A stretch of 64,000 nt of DNA. It comes from Panopea generosa (lineage: Eukaryota; Mollusca; Bivalvia; Adapedonta; Hiatellidae). Positions 23,991 to 35,552 of the stretch are shown in pieces. A model generated the notes under the pieces. That model worked only from the letters and a program-made list of their open reading frames with translations. It ran no database searches and was not told the DNA's origin. The position numbers and the translations under genes were made by a program. Within the stretch, counting starts at the first letter, position 1. Each line of letters begins with the position of its first letter. Location of the stretch: contig CM055912.1 of assembly GCA_029582155.1 (NCBI GenBank), forward strand, positions 1,674,001 through 1,738,000. Reading direction: 5' to 3'.

Positions 23991-24987
23991 CCACCTCTCT
24001 ATATCCGCCAGTGCATCTTTCATAACGAAAGTAAAATAATAACCATGGCAACTGAATTAACAGGATAATATGACCCGTATTTTCATATGGATGTACCTTT
24101 AATTTATTGCTTTATTGTTGATTTTTTTAAATTTATTTAACTTAAATTATTTTACTTTTGCCGTTTTGTAAAAATATCTTCACATATAACGTTTATGTTT
24201 TTAATATATGCGGGAGGTAAGTATTAACACTAAGCGGAAGTTTTAACATTTAGACTTAGTTTTTAACATTTATTAGAAGTTTAACAGTTAACGAAATTTA
24301 AATATTTAGCGTTGCTACAATACAGATACGGATTCCTATACATTTTGTCATTTGTCAATAATATTTCATAAATAGCAAACAAATGATCGTTAATGATATC
24401 ATTCTTTAACTTTCTTAACTTCGCCCTTTCTCTATCCAGTGACCGTATAATCTCACAATCTGACACACGGCACTTTCCTTTCGGTCAATTTGTTTTAGAG
24501 AGCATGTTTGCACAGTTGGTATTCGGCATTTAATTGGCACTTGCGTCTCTTAAACACGTGATAAACAACATTAAAGTGTCGAATTCGTCGTTGCACACCA
24601 TTTCCTTAATTCCCTTAATCGCTACAATTTGCTAAACAAAATTTGACCCTTGCGCTCCTACTGATCAATGTTCTTTGAATTAAACTTTATGGCCGCATAC
24701 TGCGGTTATGTTATTGAAATAGCTGTACATTTCGTGTAAGCGCTTCCTAACGTAGAATGAAACGTTATAGGTTTATAATAGAAGCATATACGCCATTTAA
24801 CACGAAATCAGTTCTTGGCCTAAAATATATGCAATCCTAAGATAGTATTAACTTCGTACGTTCTGTAGTGAGGAGGTAAGATGCGGTCCCGCATTTTGGC
24901 TCATTGTTAATATTTCTGATTCCTTTGAATCATGAAGCACTTTAAGTGTTAGAACATAGAATAGCAATTAAACCGGTGCTACGATGG
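23991..24987. other. AT-rich sequence, nothing firm
   Basis: No gene supported. On the minus strand 24463-24281 a frame reads SDCEIIRSLDRERAKLRKLK..., helix-like, but it lacks an ATG and a clear acceptor. Confidence 0.35.
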
Positions 24988-25220
24988 TCCTCCGTGGCGA
25001 GTGGTCTAATGTGTTTTCGTCTTATGATCACTGACCTCTCACCGCTAATGTCGTATGTTCGAGTCCCGCTTGGTCCAAAACTTGATGTGAGAAAGTTTGC
25101 CAGTTACTTGCATACTTGACAGTGGTTCGACTCATATTCATTATGACGTCTACTTTCACCTATAAAACAGGATACGCCATATATACATTCCTGAAATGTA
25201 TTGAAAGTATTTTGGTTAAA
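24988..25220 (+). mobile_element. SINE derived from a class II (Leu/Ser-type) tRNA
   Basis: It begins TCCTCCGTGGCGAGTGGTCTAA-like, with CTCACCGCTAATGTCG as a long variable-arm region and TGTTCGAGTCCCGCT as B-box. A body follows (GTGAGAAAGTTTGCCAG, AAACAGGATACGCCATATAT, CCTGAAATG). The same family is seen at 53662-53890 and 63301-63518. It is not a functional tRNA: stems are broken and an ordinary SINE body follows. Confidence 0.75.
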
Positions 25221-28200
25221 GCCAGTGCTTCCAATAGATGCATTTATCAAAAAATATTGATAAAATACGTTCTAATATTTACTATTTATTCTATTTTTAT
25301 TCCAAAAGCCTTTCGGGATAAAAAATAAATTCATTTTACTTTAGAAGCTTTGTGTTGAAGTGTACATGGCATTTAAATATAAATAAGTTAATTCATTTAA
25401 TTTTATTAAGAAAACACCAATATGTACGAATTATTTAAGTTTATTAACTTAATCTTTTTCAATAAAAAAAAATCGGAAATTGTTAAATTAAGCAAATTTA
25501 TTTCTGAAGCATTTGTAAAACAACGTTCCAAAATAAATTGACAAATAGACAAATGTGTTCATTCTCATAAAACCTCTTTTATGTAAAAGAAAAATTGAGT
25601 ATATTATACAAACTAAAATCTTATTGATAGGAGTTTGAAATGTCGATAGTAAGAGCGAATACGTGTGGTGGGGCGCGAGCGTGTATGATTGTGTGTGTGT
25701 GTTTGTATGTAAAAACGTGTGCATATTATTTACTAAACTTGTTATGTGTTTATGTGTTTAATTATTTTCATGTTATAACAACAATGTACTTTGATGTAAA
25801 GCTATGTATAGTTAAATCAATATTTTTTTTTCTTCTACTTCTTCTTCATCTTCTTCTTCTTCTTCTTCTTCTTCTTCTTCTTTTTCATTATAATTAAAAT
25901 TATAAGAAAAATGTTTATCCGGATTTGCACTCGATCCCAGTACCGTAACTGTCTGAACCAAATATTGACAATTGAGCAATTGAATTGTAGTGTTTTTATA
26001 GATAATATCTATAAATAAATAATTATGAAAATATGTTTACGAGTGAGATTTGCTACAGGTAATGAAAAGGTGTATATTTCTCAGGATTATTTATAATCCA
26101 ACTGATTTTGTTTTCAAAATGTAAAACAGTTATTTGATAAGAAAACATCTGACCACTAGTGACAGTTATTAAAATGTTGTTATGATTAACTTTAATATAT
26201 AATTTATTTAACGGGCGTTCTGCTTATCTACCCTTAAATTGCTTCTTATGAAAATAGTTTTTCGAATACATACCGGCAGTATTTTTTGACATATGAGTTA
26301 TATCGATTCCAAAAGTTAATATTGGTATGATAATGCTTGTAATGGAAATTCGACAATAGTGAATATATTTTACAGTAATATTATCCGTTTCATTATTACT
26401 AAATATTTGGCACGCCCATCATAAAATTGGCACGTTTTCTTGTGTTGTTGTATGATAGGCTCATCTATATCTTGTGGATCGATTTATGGATACTAAATGA
26501 AGCATCAATAAACACCAGATAAGAATTGCCCACATTAATTTTAGAATAATCGTGGTGTTACCGCTAACAGCATTTATGGCTAATTACTGCGACTGGTGTT
26601 CTGGCAAATTTGGCGCACATAGCGTGTGTTGCAATGCATGTATGTAGTTAAAGGTAAAACGATGTCATTACGGTACGTCATTGATATCTTTAACGTTATC
26701 TATATTTTCCAAAATTTGATGGCACCATTACTGCGTAGCTATACGATTTTAGTTACACCAACCTGAGTGATTACATGGAACGGCTTCCAAAGCAACGTAG
26801 TCATGATTAATATTAGGAATAATTAAAATATGTACAATACACCGAATAGTCAGTAGCCAAAGACGACTTTAAACTCGTTCTTCCCTCTGTGGTCCCATCA
26901 CAAAAATCGATAATGCAAATAAAAATAAATTATTTCATGTAAAGCTATGTTATTCGTGTAAAAAGTATAAAATATGAAAAAAAAAATACTCTGATGTACA
27001 TCATCAAATTAAATTTAACTTGCTTCGATAAGTATGGGATATAATAGTCTTATTCAGCCATAGAATAAAATTTATACCATATTCACTATATGCCATCAAC
27101 GTTTGTAACACAATCGGTTAACTACGAAATAAACTTCAATTGTCGAATCAAGAATAAAAAAAACAACAACATATTTTATGTATCACTTCAACAGAATAAT
27201 AATGTGTTCTGTTTTGTTATAAAGTATAACTAATCTATATTTATGCGCAGTGGTTACTTATATTGGAGAACGGATACTCATGATTAAGCAATTGTTAAAA
27301 TTCGCATATGAAATTCATCTTAATTATCGACATCGGCTTCTTGAATATTGTATAATAAAATTCGTGTATGTTAATGTTTCATAAAACGTTTGCGGTCATG
27401 ATGTGATCATATATATAACCAGTTTTCCCAATCTTTATAACCACTAAAATGATAAGGTCTGTATTGGTAAATCATGTCGAACTGCAATGCAACTTCCAAA
27501 ACTGAAGCTATCTGAGACAAGATTCTCTAATTCTTGTTGTGTCTGACTAACAATTCAAGAATGAATGGTACCACAAGCATCATACTGTGCAAGTACTTTA
27601 TTTGTAATCGAAATATGATACAACATATTATACATGGCTATCAGATTTTTATGTTAGAGGTAGCTCCTTGAGAAGGTCACGTGGAGTGCATGCCTTTGAA
27701 AGATATCTAATACTTTATAACACGATTCAAATAGCCAACTAGATAAAACATGGGAGGGGTTTAACTGCTACAGTCTGTGTTCTATTCGTAACGTCTTTAT
27801 AAAGTGAGCATTCCATTTTGTCCCGCTGGACATTAATTCTATCACTAAAATAAATTGATTCCTTTGCAATGTTATCATAGGTGATAAAAGTCAAATTATA
27901 AGAAACATTTACGCGGGAAGTCAGTTTTACCATGTAAACGTAAGTTATAAATTTTGGTTGTTGAACGTTTTATAATAACTTTTTTATTGAATGTGCATGT
28001 ACTACATATAGCTGAAATATTGAATTGGCAATGTACTAAAACTATACAGTTATAATAATGTCCAATATCTGACAAACTATGTATTATGTTTACCAATATT
28101 TTATGTATAAAAAACTAAAACATTCATTTAATATCAAGGTTACATAAGAACTTTGATTATGGTTAATGTTATGCGCTCTTTTAAGATCAATACACTGCGT

Positions 28201-28379
28201 TTAAGATATAGATATGCATGTACTAAATAAGTTGTTGGTCTATATAAGTCTATTTATTCCGAATACTAATCGATAAAGTCATTTATGCAAATAAGCATAC
28301 ATATGCGCCTCTTCGTATTCAGCTTACTGTTATGTGAATGATATATGATGCAAATACATGTATGCATATAACGATTTAG
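25221..28379. other. Mostly unique AT-rich DNA
   Basis: Contains a short GT run near 25690-25712 and otherwise no repeat family recognised. A minus-strand frame at 27933-27739 (…NLTFITYDNIAKESIYFSDR…, with two N-glycosylation sites and a stop) looks somewhat coding but has no convincing acceptor. No feature is claimed from it. Confidence 0.35.
25835..25882. repeat. TTC trinucleotide microsatellite
   Basis: About fifteen CTT/TTC repeats with minor interruptions. Confidence 0.95.
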
Positions 28380-28725
28380 TCCTACTGGCCAAAGGCCAGA
28401 AGAGCTTATACGATGGTGCGTTGTCCTTCTTCCGTCGTCGTCCGTTAGCAACACTTTCTCTAAAACCACCAGGCCAGTTATATTCAAACTTCACATGGAT
28501 GTTTCTCATGTACGACATTACACATAATTAATTTTCGATTTAAAATTCAAGATGACCACCGAAATATAGCTTTAGATTGTTCTAATTAAATATAGAGCTG
28601 ATTAGGTGATGTATTGTATTTTAATGTTGGTTAATACATTTGTGTGTCTTTCCCAAAAAAATCCCTACAAAGGTTTGTAGTATGAAATATAAATATATAC
28701 TCATATATAGGAAGGTAGAGCGTCC
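28380..28725 (+). mobile_element. Family B repeat, decayed copy
   Basis: It opens TGGCCAAAGGCCAGAAGAGC and continues GCGTTGTCC.., GTTAGCAACACTTTCTCT, AAACTTCACATGGAT and AAAATTCAAGATGACCACC. It ends near GGTAGAGCGTCCTCG. The order matches the better-preserved copy at 48147-48552. Confidence 0.6.
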
Positions 28726-28971
28726 TCGTGTTTTCTTCCGATTTATAGAAGTATAAACATTAAACGTATTCGTATTTTAGTTAATAATTTTAATGTTTAC
28801 TAGAAAAATAACTGAAATAACTATTATGAGAAGAAAGATTGAAAAAAATAATTTCGTTACCAAGAGATAAAAAATGAACATATGATTGCTTTTTCAAATC
28901 TATTTGTTACACTATGATATACAAACATGTATGCTTACAACTGTACGTAGTATGGTATTTTATTTGTATAG

Positions 28972-29074
28972 ACAAAACAACAAGAAATCCAGGTCATACA
29001 TGATACAAGCGGGAAAATACAAGAAACCAAGTTTACGACATCTGAACTGAATATCCAATACAACGCAGTTAAAA
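28972..29074 (+). CDS. Candidate internal coding exon, unrecognised
   Basis: A TTTTATTTGTATAG acceptor precedes, and AAAA|GTAAGA (a strong donor) follows. Only one frame is open across the 103 nt; it reads TKQQEIQVIHDTSGKIQETK then FTTSELNIQYNAVK, a hydrophilic, protein-like sequence. It exits one base into a codon. A phase-compatible short terminal exon follows a TTATTCTTCCAG acceptor at 29303-29337 (DRLLLRKDAN, stop). No family recognised. It could belong to the same plus-strand gene as 31631-31840 only through another unseen exon, because the phases differ. Confidence 0.35.
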
Positions 29075-29752
29075 GTAAGATAAAGTCATTTTTTATCTTA
29101 TTTATTTCATGTCATTGTCGTGGTACAATTTATATATTGATTGATAAAATGTTTATTATACACATATACATATAAAACCAAAACGAACTATAGTGTGTGT
29201 TCGTAGGGGCAAATTAGTTTTTCAGAAAAATGTTGTAAATGCTCGTTAAACTTCCGAAACGTTCACTTTTGGTTATAATTTAAGTAAGTTTTATTCTTCC
29301 AGATGATAGATTACTATTAAGAAAGGATGCAAACTAAAATGTAGATATAATGTACATCATTTTGAATAATTATGAACGGGTTTTGTTTTTGTCGTCTCTT
29401 TCCAAAAAATCACCTCCGGCAGAAAACGGAGAGTCACAAAGCTAAATCGGAATCGCATCGTTCGGTAATTTATGCGCAAGTAATTTCAAGAAAAGAACAC
29501 AGCATGGGGGTTATAGGGGATGTGTTTAGAAATTATCGAACCGCATACAGCTAGACAGTTTTTAAACACATCTCTTTCAATCTCCTCAGTGTATTAGTGA
29601 ACTCAAACCAACGAGCTAAGCTACTGAACAAAAATTTAAATATAACAATTGGCATATTTTTAATAACTGTACTTACACAAAACCCTTGATTGATAGTGAG
29701 AAAGTGATTTGTTACGTCATAGCGCGCGCGACGATATCAAATACAAGTGTAC
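29075..29752. other. AT-rich stretch, no firm feature
   Basis: Possible short terminal exon at 29303-29337 (see the exon at 28972). A 60-codon frame from an ATG at 29372 has no supporting signals. Confidence 0.35.
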
Positions 29753-29953
29753 CTGCGATGGCGGGTCCAGGCCAACATAAAACATGTCTAAAATGCACAA
29801 GATATCAAAATATCTCACAATCAGTTTCAAACTGATCAGGGGGAGAGTGTTACCGGTCCAAATAATATTAAGCATTCGGTGCTTATTGTTTCTCAGTGTA
29901 TGTACATAGTTATATATACTGAATACGCCCGTGAAGACGATTATCGCAGGCAT
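29753..29953 (-). CDS. Candidate first coding exon, unrecognised
   Basis: Minus strand: an ATG at 29953 opens 67 codons, ending exactly at a good donor (CATCGCAG|GTACAC) in phase 0. The peptide starts MPAIIVFTGVFSIYNY, continues with a basic patch (LRNNKHR) and a hydrophobic segment, and ends GLDPPSQ. It could be a membrane-associated N-terminus. No downstream partner exon could be proved; a GTCCAG acceptor at 27825 is in phase but weak. Confidence 0.25.
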
Positions 29954-30725
29954 AAATATTAATTTTTAAAATTGAAGAAAACTAAACAACGATGCACAAG
30001 ACTGCTTCAAGCCACAACTTTTACTTTTTCCATCTTGTTATTGGACACCTGACCTAATGGTCCAAATCCGCCTTTGACTATTCTAAAAATAAAATGTGAC
30101 ACACTGCACTGCACACATATAAAGATTTTGTCTCAGCCGTGTAAAAAACATATCATCAGTGAGTAAACTTTTTATAAAACGAGGTTTCTGTCAGTTTTCT
30201 ATCTTCTCTTTTTCGTTTCAAACGTACAAATAAAACAACGCATTTTAAGAGTTGTTGTATATTCATCACATAATCCCGAGAGTGTATCGAGATTCTCAGA
30301 TTCGGCAAAAACGTACACATAAAGGGGTTTATATGAAGGGTTTTAGCAGAATTACAAAAACGAATAATTTCAATAACTTTTGATAGTAAGAAAAATATGT
30401 TTTTCGGAAGTTTAATTGGCTTTCAACATATCGCGATACTTAAATACAGAATAACTGAAATGAATAAACACAAAAATACTAAGTAATGATTCTTGTCGGT
30501 TTGTACGACCGAGCATGCTCAACTTATATGTGAGGGAGAATTTTACATACAAAATGCTTTTGTGGGGTTTGTGGTTACAACCATATTGCATGCCTCCGGC
30601 ATTTTGACCTGAAAACATCGTTTTGTGGTTTAAACAAGTCTGTTTTAAAACGATTTTTTTATGTTTTCATTTGTTTATTTACAAACTTTTTGATACGTAT
30701 TTATTAATTTTGAAGTATTGTTAAC

Positions 30726-31017
30726 TTGGGGCCATCGCGGTATATTTATTAAATTAAGTAAAGTCGAATCAACGAAACAACGAAACTACGATGGTGAAAA
30801 GTCGAAACAACGAAACAACGATGGTGAAAAATCGAAACTACGATGGTGAAAACGCGAAACTACGATGGTGAAAAGTCGAACCAACGAAACTTCGAAAGTC
30901 GAAACTTTCCACCATCGTAGTTTCGACTTTTCACCATTGTTGTTTCGACTTTTCACCGTCATAGTTTCGTTGTTTCGACTTTACTTAATTTGATAAATAT
31001 GCTGTGATGGCTCCCAA
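30726..31017. mobile_element. Foldback MITE with internal GAAACTACGATGGTGAAAA repeats
   Basis: The left end (TTGGGGCCATCGCGGTATAT) and right end (…ATGCTGTGATGGCTCCCAA) are inverted. Symmetry continues through AAATTAAGTAAAGTCGAA and into a centre of five direct units (GAAACTACGATGGTGAAAA type), mirrored by TTTTCACCATCGTAGTTTC units on the right. The whole 292 bp can form one long hairpin. No ORF; TSD unclear. Confidence 0.85.
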
Positions 31018-31630
31018 CGGGACACCGTATCAAAATGATGAATACATTGCTCGTGTTTGTACACTGGCACATTGATTTTTTATTCAATATTTACCAGACA
31101 TACACAGTTGTTATGTGATAACAATCACACCGAATTAAGATATTGAACTGTCAAAATAAGATTATTATTGCTAGGATAATGACCCTTGAAACATAAAATG
31201 TTTTACCTTGTGACTTTGTTTGCGGTTAAATACATTCATTTTCATTTGGTCTTTATCAAATATATAAAGTAGTTTTTATGACCAGAATGATTCGGGACAG
31301 TTCTTAAATTGAACGAATAAGAAGACTCATAAAATTTATAGTTATTATTCTAATTGGTCAATATTTCTTTTATTTCACATTATATGCATTTAACTACTCC
31401 AATATACATAATTGTATCAACAGAATATGTACACTGTTGATACCATAATACTTTGAAATTGTTAAGAACAGGCCTAACTAGATAACATTTATGTGTTGCC
31501 CGTTGAGATGGAATTTCAGTTTGACACGATATCCCAGCAATACGTGAATAATTTGGGGACATCGCAAAACGTATGTAACATAAAGCTGACATTAAAATAA
31601 TGTTTAATGATTTTATTATCTATATTGCAG
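31018..31630. other. AT-rich spacer
   Basis: No feature recognised upstream of the candidate exon at 31631. Confidence 0.4.
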
Positions 31631-31840
31631 GTTACACTCGGAGTTACTGTATGCAACAACAAAAGATATAGCTGGGAGTACTTGAAAATAAGGATGATCT
31701 TTGCTTCAATGCTCGGTGGAAAACTAAATAGCACAGAATTTAAATTCACAGATGGTTCAACTACACAATATGTTAACAACACAATGGAATCGATGACTAC
31801 TATTATAATAAAATTTCGGGGTATAAAAACACGCAACTAA
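31631..31840 (+). CDS. Candidate terminal coding exon of a secreted or surface glycoprotein
   Basis: A TTATTATCTATATTGCAG acceptor precedes an open frame of 69 codons ending in TAA at 31838-31840. The peptide begins VTLGVTVCNNKRYSWEYLKI, contains MLGGKLNSTEFKFTDGST, and carries three potential N-glycosylation sequons (NST, NNT and a Thr-rich context), so an extracellular role is likely if real. A poly(A) signal AATAAA lies at 32249-32254. The exon must be entered in phase 0. A longer antisense frame exists but lacks ATG and splice signals. No family recognised. Confidence 0.4.
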   Translation, partial: VTLGVTVCNNKRYSWEYLKIRMIFASMLGGKLNSTEFKFTDGSTTQYVNNTMESMTTIIIKFRGIKTRN

Positions 31841-33689
31841 CTGATAATCTCAGACACTCAATATAAATTAATTATAAAAGCTGTAAACACATATGTAAAG
31901 AAGAATCTGAAGTAATATTAATCAGTATGCATTGTTTGATTTGATTAGTTTTTCATTTGGATGTTTTATGTCTTGATAATTATGTATGATACAGTAATAT
32001 TTCATTCTAGTAAGAAATTTAGGATACACAATGCAACATTACCGCTTCAATTTCATTTGTGTAAAGTTAACCCTTACAGTGTACATTTAAAATTATTAAA
32101 ACTTACAGTTTATTTACAAAAGAAATCATACAACATACAAAGCATTAATAAACTCCAACTGTGGGCACGCTTTTTATGCATTGTTACTTTAGTATTTGTC
32201 ATTGTAAAAACTTCATTATAGCAGACCAAATCCTGAATATTCATTGTAAATAAACATTTTATAACATTAATTTCTCGGATGAAATGTTACAGTGATGAAT
32301 CATGTTTATATGTGTGTGTACATTGTACTACCTTATAGCTTTGCCATTATATGAAAATATTGTTGTGATGTTAACTATTTAAAAGTGTGTTTTATTTCTT
32401 GAAGTAGATTGTAGCTTAAAACTTAGTATGTACGTCCGGACGTCAACAATTTCTTGAAATATCTTCTCTGAAATCACAAACACAATGTACTTTGGATAGT
32501 GTTTAAGAATGTTTTATGTTAAAATATTTTTTTTGCAAATTTTCATTTTAAACGACATCTCCGTTGAAGCCATTTTGATTGTAACTTTCCTGAATTATTA
32601 CCAAATAATTATAGCTAAAATTCATGAGGTGGTCTTTCTAACCCAATATAAGCATCCAGTTGGTGTATTACTCCCGAATATAAATCAGGCATTAATTCAA
32701 TATTCTAAACCTATGACAACATAACAGTTGCAATAATTTGGGATCTCAGACCCCAACTAGAGCTACATAGATTAACGAAAAATGACAATTATAAATACTA
32801 CTGATATTTGATCCTTTCTTTACTGTGGTATATAAATTAAAGAATCCTATGTTTTTAAACATATTATAGTCACTTTTTATTTGTATTGTTAAATGTCTGT
32901 ATCTTTTCGGCATAAGTAAGTGTTTAACACATTTTCAAACAAAGGATATTTTGACTTTTAAAATTAAATAAGGTTTAAGAGCCATTTTAAGAAGCATGGA
33001 TATTATATTTACTTCTATCAATATTGCTCTATTTGAGATATAGCGTTATATGTTTCGAAGATGAAGCTCTGAAACATTTGGCATTGAATGAAGATAATTG
33101 TTACATAAAGGAAAATGAAACGAGAAATACATGTTTAATAACGTTTTAACCTCTTCAGTGTGGACTTTCCTTTATTTGTAATTTGTGAATTTCAAGTCAA
33201 GAATATAAATAAACTATATACATTTTTATTTGTAAATAAAAACGATTGTTGTAAGCTCAACGTTTTAATTCAGTTTCATTTTCCCGAAATCTGAGTTCGC
33301 ATTCAACAGCATCACAATAATTGCCTACTTTTTTGCTAAAACAATAAATTTTAATAGCAGAAAATAAATTAAAAAGTATATATCTACACATTGCTAGACT
33401 GTCCTAATCCTTGGAACCGGTCATAATTGTCTGCAATTTGTGTATAACATTGAAATAAAAATCTGAATAACAAAATATATTAAGAAGGTTTGAAATTTTT
33501 TATCTCTAATTTAGAATGTAGATAAACTCATGCATACACATTTAAGATAATTTCAATAAGAACGAGTGCTTACAAGAAGAGAAAAGTTATTTTCTAGTAC
33601 ATAAGCTTAAATGAGCGTACACCTTGAAGATAGTTTCTCCTCTGGTGTCTTTAGTACGTTCTAATGACAATTTCAGAAATAATATTTTG
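31841..33689. other. Probable 3' UTR start, then AT-rich unique DNA
   Basis: 31841-32260 would be the 3' UTR of the candidate terminal exon, with AATAAA at 32249. No gene or repeat could be supported beyond it. Confidence 0.35.
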
Positions 33690-34676
33690 TAAAAAAAAAT
33701 CTCCTTAATATCATGTCTGTTTGTACGTATCGAACAGGTACAAAAAAAACCGTCTCTTTTGTTGCTAGCCATAAATTTCTTCTTTTCTTATGCAAACAAG
33801 ACATTTCTCTTGTTCTGCATATCTTTTCTAATTGCAACGAGACTATCCCAGAATTTTCTCTTCTGGGAGAGCCTTGCTTTTACATTTTATACTGAAATGG
33901 CGTTTTTTCTCTACTTGACAATTTTGAAAGATTCATTCGTTCAAACGCGTGAATTTGAACTTAATTTCTAGAAGAGAAAATTTCTCTTGTAAAATATAAT
34001 CGGCAGAAAAGAAATATCTCTTACGTTGCTAGCGAGAAATTTCTCCGTTTCTTATCTTTACAAGGCATTTCTCTTGTTCAGCATACTTCTCCTATTACAA
34101 CGAGATGATCACAGAAGAGAAATTTTCTCTTCTGGAATGGTTTCGCTTATGCAGACAATACTCTCAGAAGAGAAGTTTCTTTTCTACTTGACAGTTTTGA
34201 AATAACTATTCTTTCAAACGCGTGCATTTGAACACTTTTTTCTAGAAGAGAAAATTTCTCTTGTAAAATATCCACAGAAAAGAAACATCTGTTATGTTGC
34301 TCGCGAGAAATTTCTTCTTTTATTATGTTAACGAGATATTCTTCCTGTTCTGAACACTTATCCCATTACAACGAGACAATCCCAGAAGAGAAATTTTCTC
34401 TTCTGGGACAACCCTGCTTTTAAATATTATTCTGAAGAGAAGTTTCTTTTCTACTTGACAGTTTTGAAAGATTCATTCTTTCAAACGCGTGCATTTGAAC
34501 CAAATTTCTAGAAGAGAAAATTTCTCTTGTAAAATATTGTATTACAACAGCATATATCTTAAAAATATGTCACTTTATTGGTCTCATTCGAACTTTAAGT
34601 CCAATTCAGCTCATTTGTAGGGGTAAAACACACTTTTGGATTTTCTCTTTTTATTTTGGAGCGCATTATATGATAA
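33690..34676 (-). repeat. Palindrome-rich ~1-kb repeat, inverted copy 2
   Basis: Reverse-complement partner of 3634-4600. Reading from the right, it has the same leader (GCGCTCCAAAATAAAAAGAG, AATGAGCTGAATTGGACTTA). Then come units with AGAGAAATTTTCTCTTCT palindromes near 34510, 34385, 34248, 34112, 33970 and 33855, plus TTTGAAAGAATG and CTCGCTAGCAAC blocks. Homology fades into AT-rich sequence left of ~33690. Together the copies make an inverted pair with arms of about 1 kb, 29 kb apart. Confidence 0.8.
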
Positions 34677-35375
34677 TGAGATTGGAATTATAAATCAATA
34701 TTTGCTTTCTACACACTAGTATATAACTGTGAGTTTGCAAACTTTGATGCCTTTTATCAATTTACAAGAATTACCTTTTTCAATATAGACACAAAAGAAA
34801 GAGTATGCATATTTCAATATCATACCTGTACCATGTAGATATATAATATTGAGATCTAATGTTAAGAGAACAATAACAATATTGCCATGTGTCCCTATAA
34901 TACTATTGTACTGGAAATCTCACATAAAGTGATATACTAGTTGTCTATACTTTACTTGAGGAGTCAACCTAGTTACAGTAAAAGCCTATACCAATGTTGG
35001 TCTCTGTGGACAGATAGGTCCTCCACAAGAGTGTCATGTCCATTATAGTGGTCGAGTCATTGACCTCTGTGTGGGCTTCCAGTGTGCTACATGAGTGATG
35101 GCATGAATAGGACCACTGTAGGGGAAAATGTCTTATGAGGTATTAGATACAATCTGCTTAAAGTTCTAGGTTAATTCTGCATAATGTATTATACTTCTCT
35201 CCAATTCTTTGACCATTTTTACACAAATTTTATATTGGAGATGTGGGTCCTATTTACCCAAATTTATAAATAGAGGTCTGGATCTTTTTCACACAAATTA
35301 AATTCAAGAGGCTGGTTTCACAAGCTGAGATTTTCCTCTGCTAAAAAATCTGTTTCTCTAAATGGTAACATGTGA
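34677..35375. other. AT-rich sequence, nothing firm
   Basis: Around 35200-35300 a degenerate pair (TTTTTACACAAATTTTATAT / TTTTTCACACAAATTAAAT) suggests an old duplication. Otherwise nothing. Confidence 0.4.
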
Positions 35376-35552
35376 GTCGGGTCTGGTTAGCTCAGTCGGT
35401 AGTGTGTCTGGCAATCAATCCAGTGGATGTGCCCAGTCATGATTAATGATATACAATATTTTGTCTCATTGTTATTCCTCTAACAGCACTGATGCAAGTG
35501 GGGAAATTAACAGTTACTTGTGGAGATGGGTCTGCTTGAGCACTGGTTAGCA
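35376..35552 (+). mobile_element. 3'-truncated tRNA-derived SINE abutting a satellite
   Basis: It shows the tRNA-like head (TGGTTAGCTCAGTCGGTAG) and body (TTGTCTCATTGTTATTCCTC, TTAACAGTTACTTGTGGAGA, CACTGGTTAGC) in the order of the full copy at 49529-49816. Homology to that copy stops near ACTGGTTA, where the first 40-bp satellite unit begins (CATACCAGACAATGCCTGGG). The SINE tail is missing. Confidence 0.75.

Noticed and set aside
31516-31836. 106-residue minus-strand frame
   Set aside because: It needs a non-ATG start and has no splice support; the plus-strand exon fits better.
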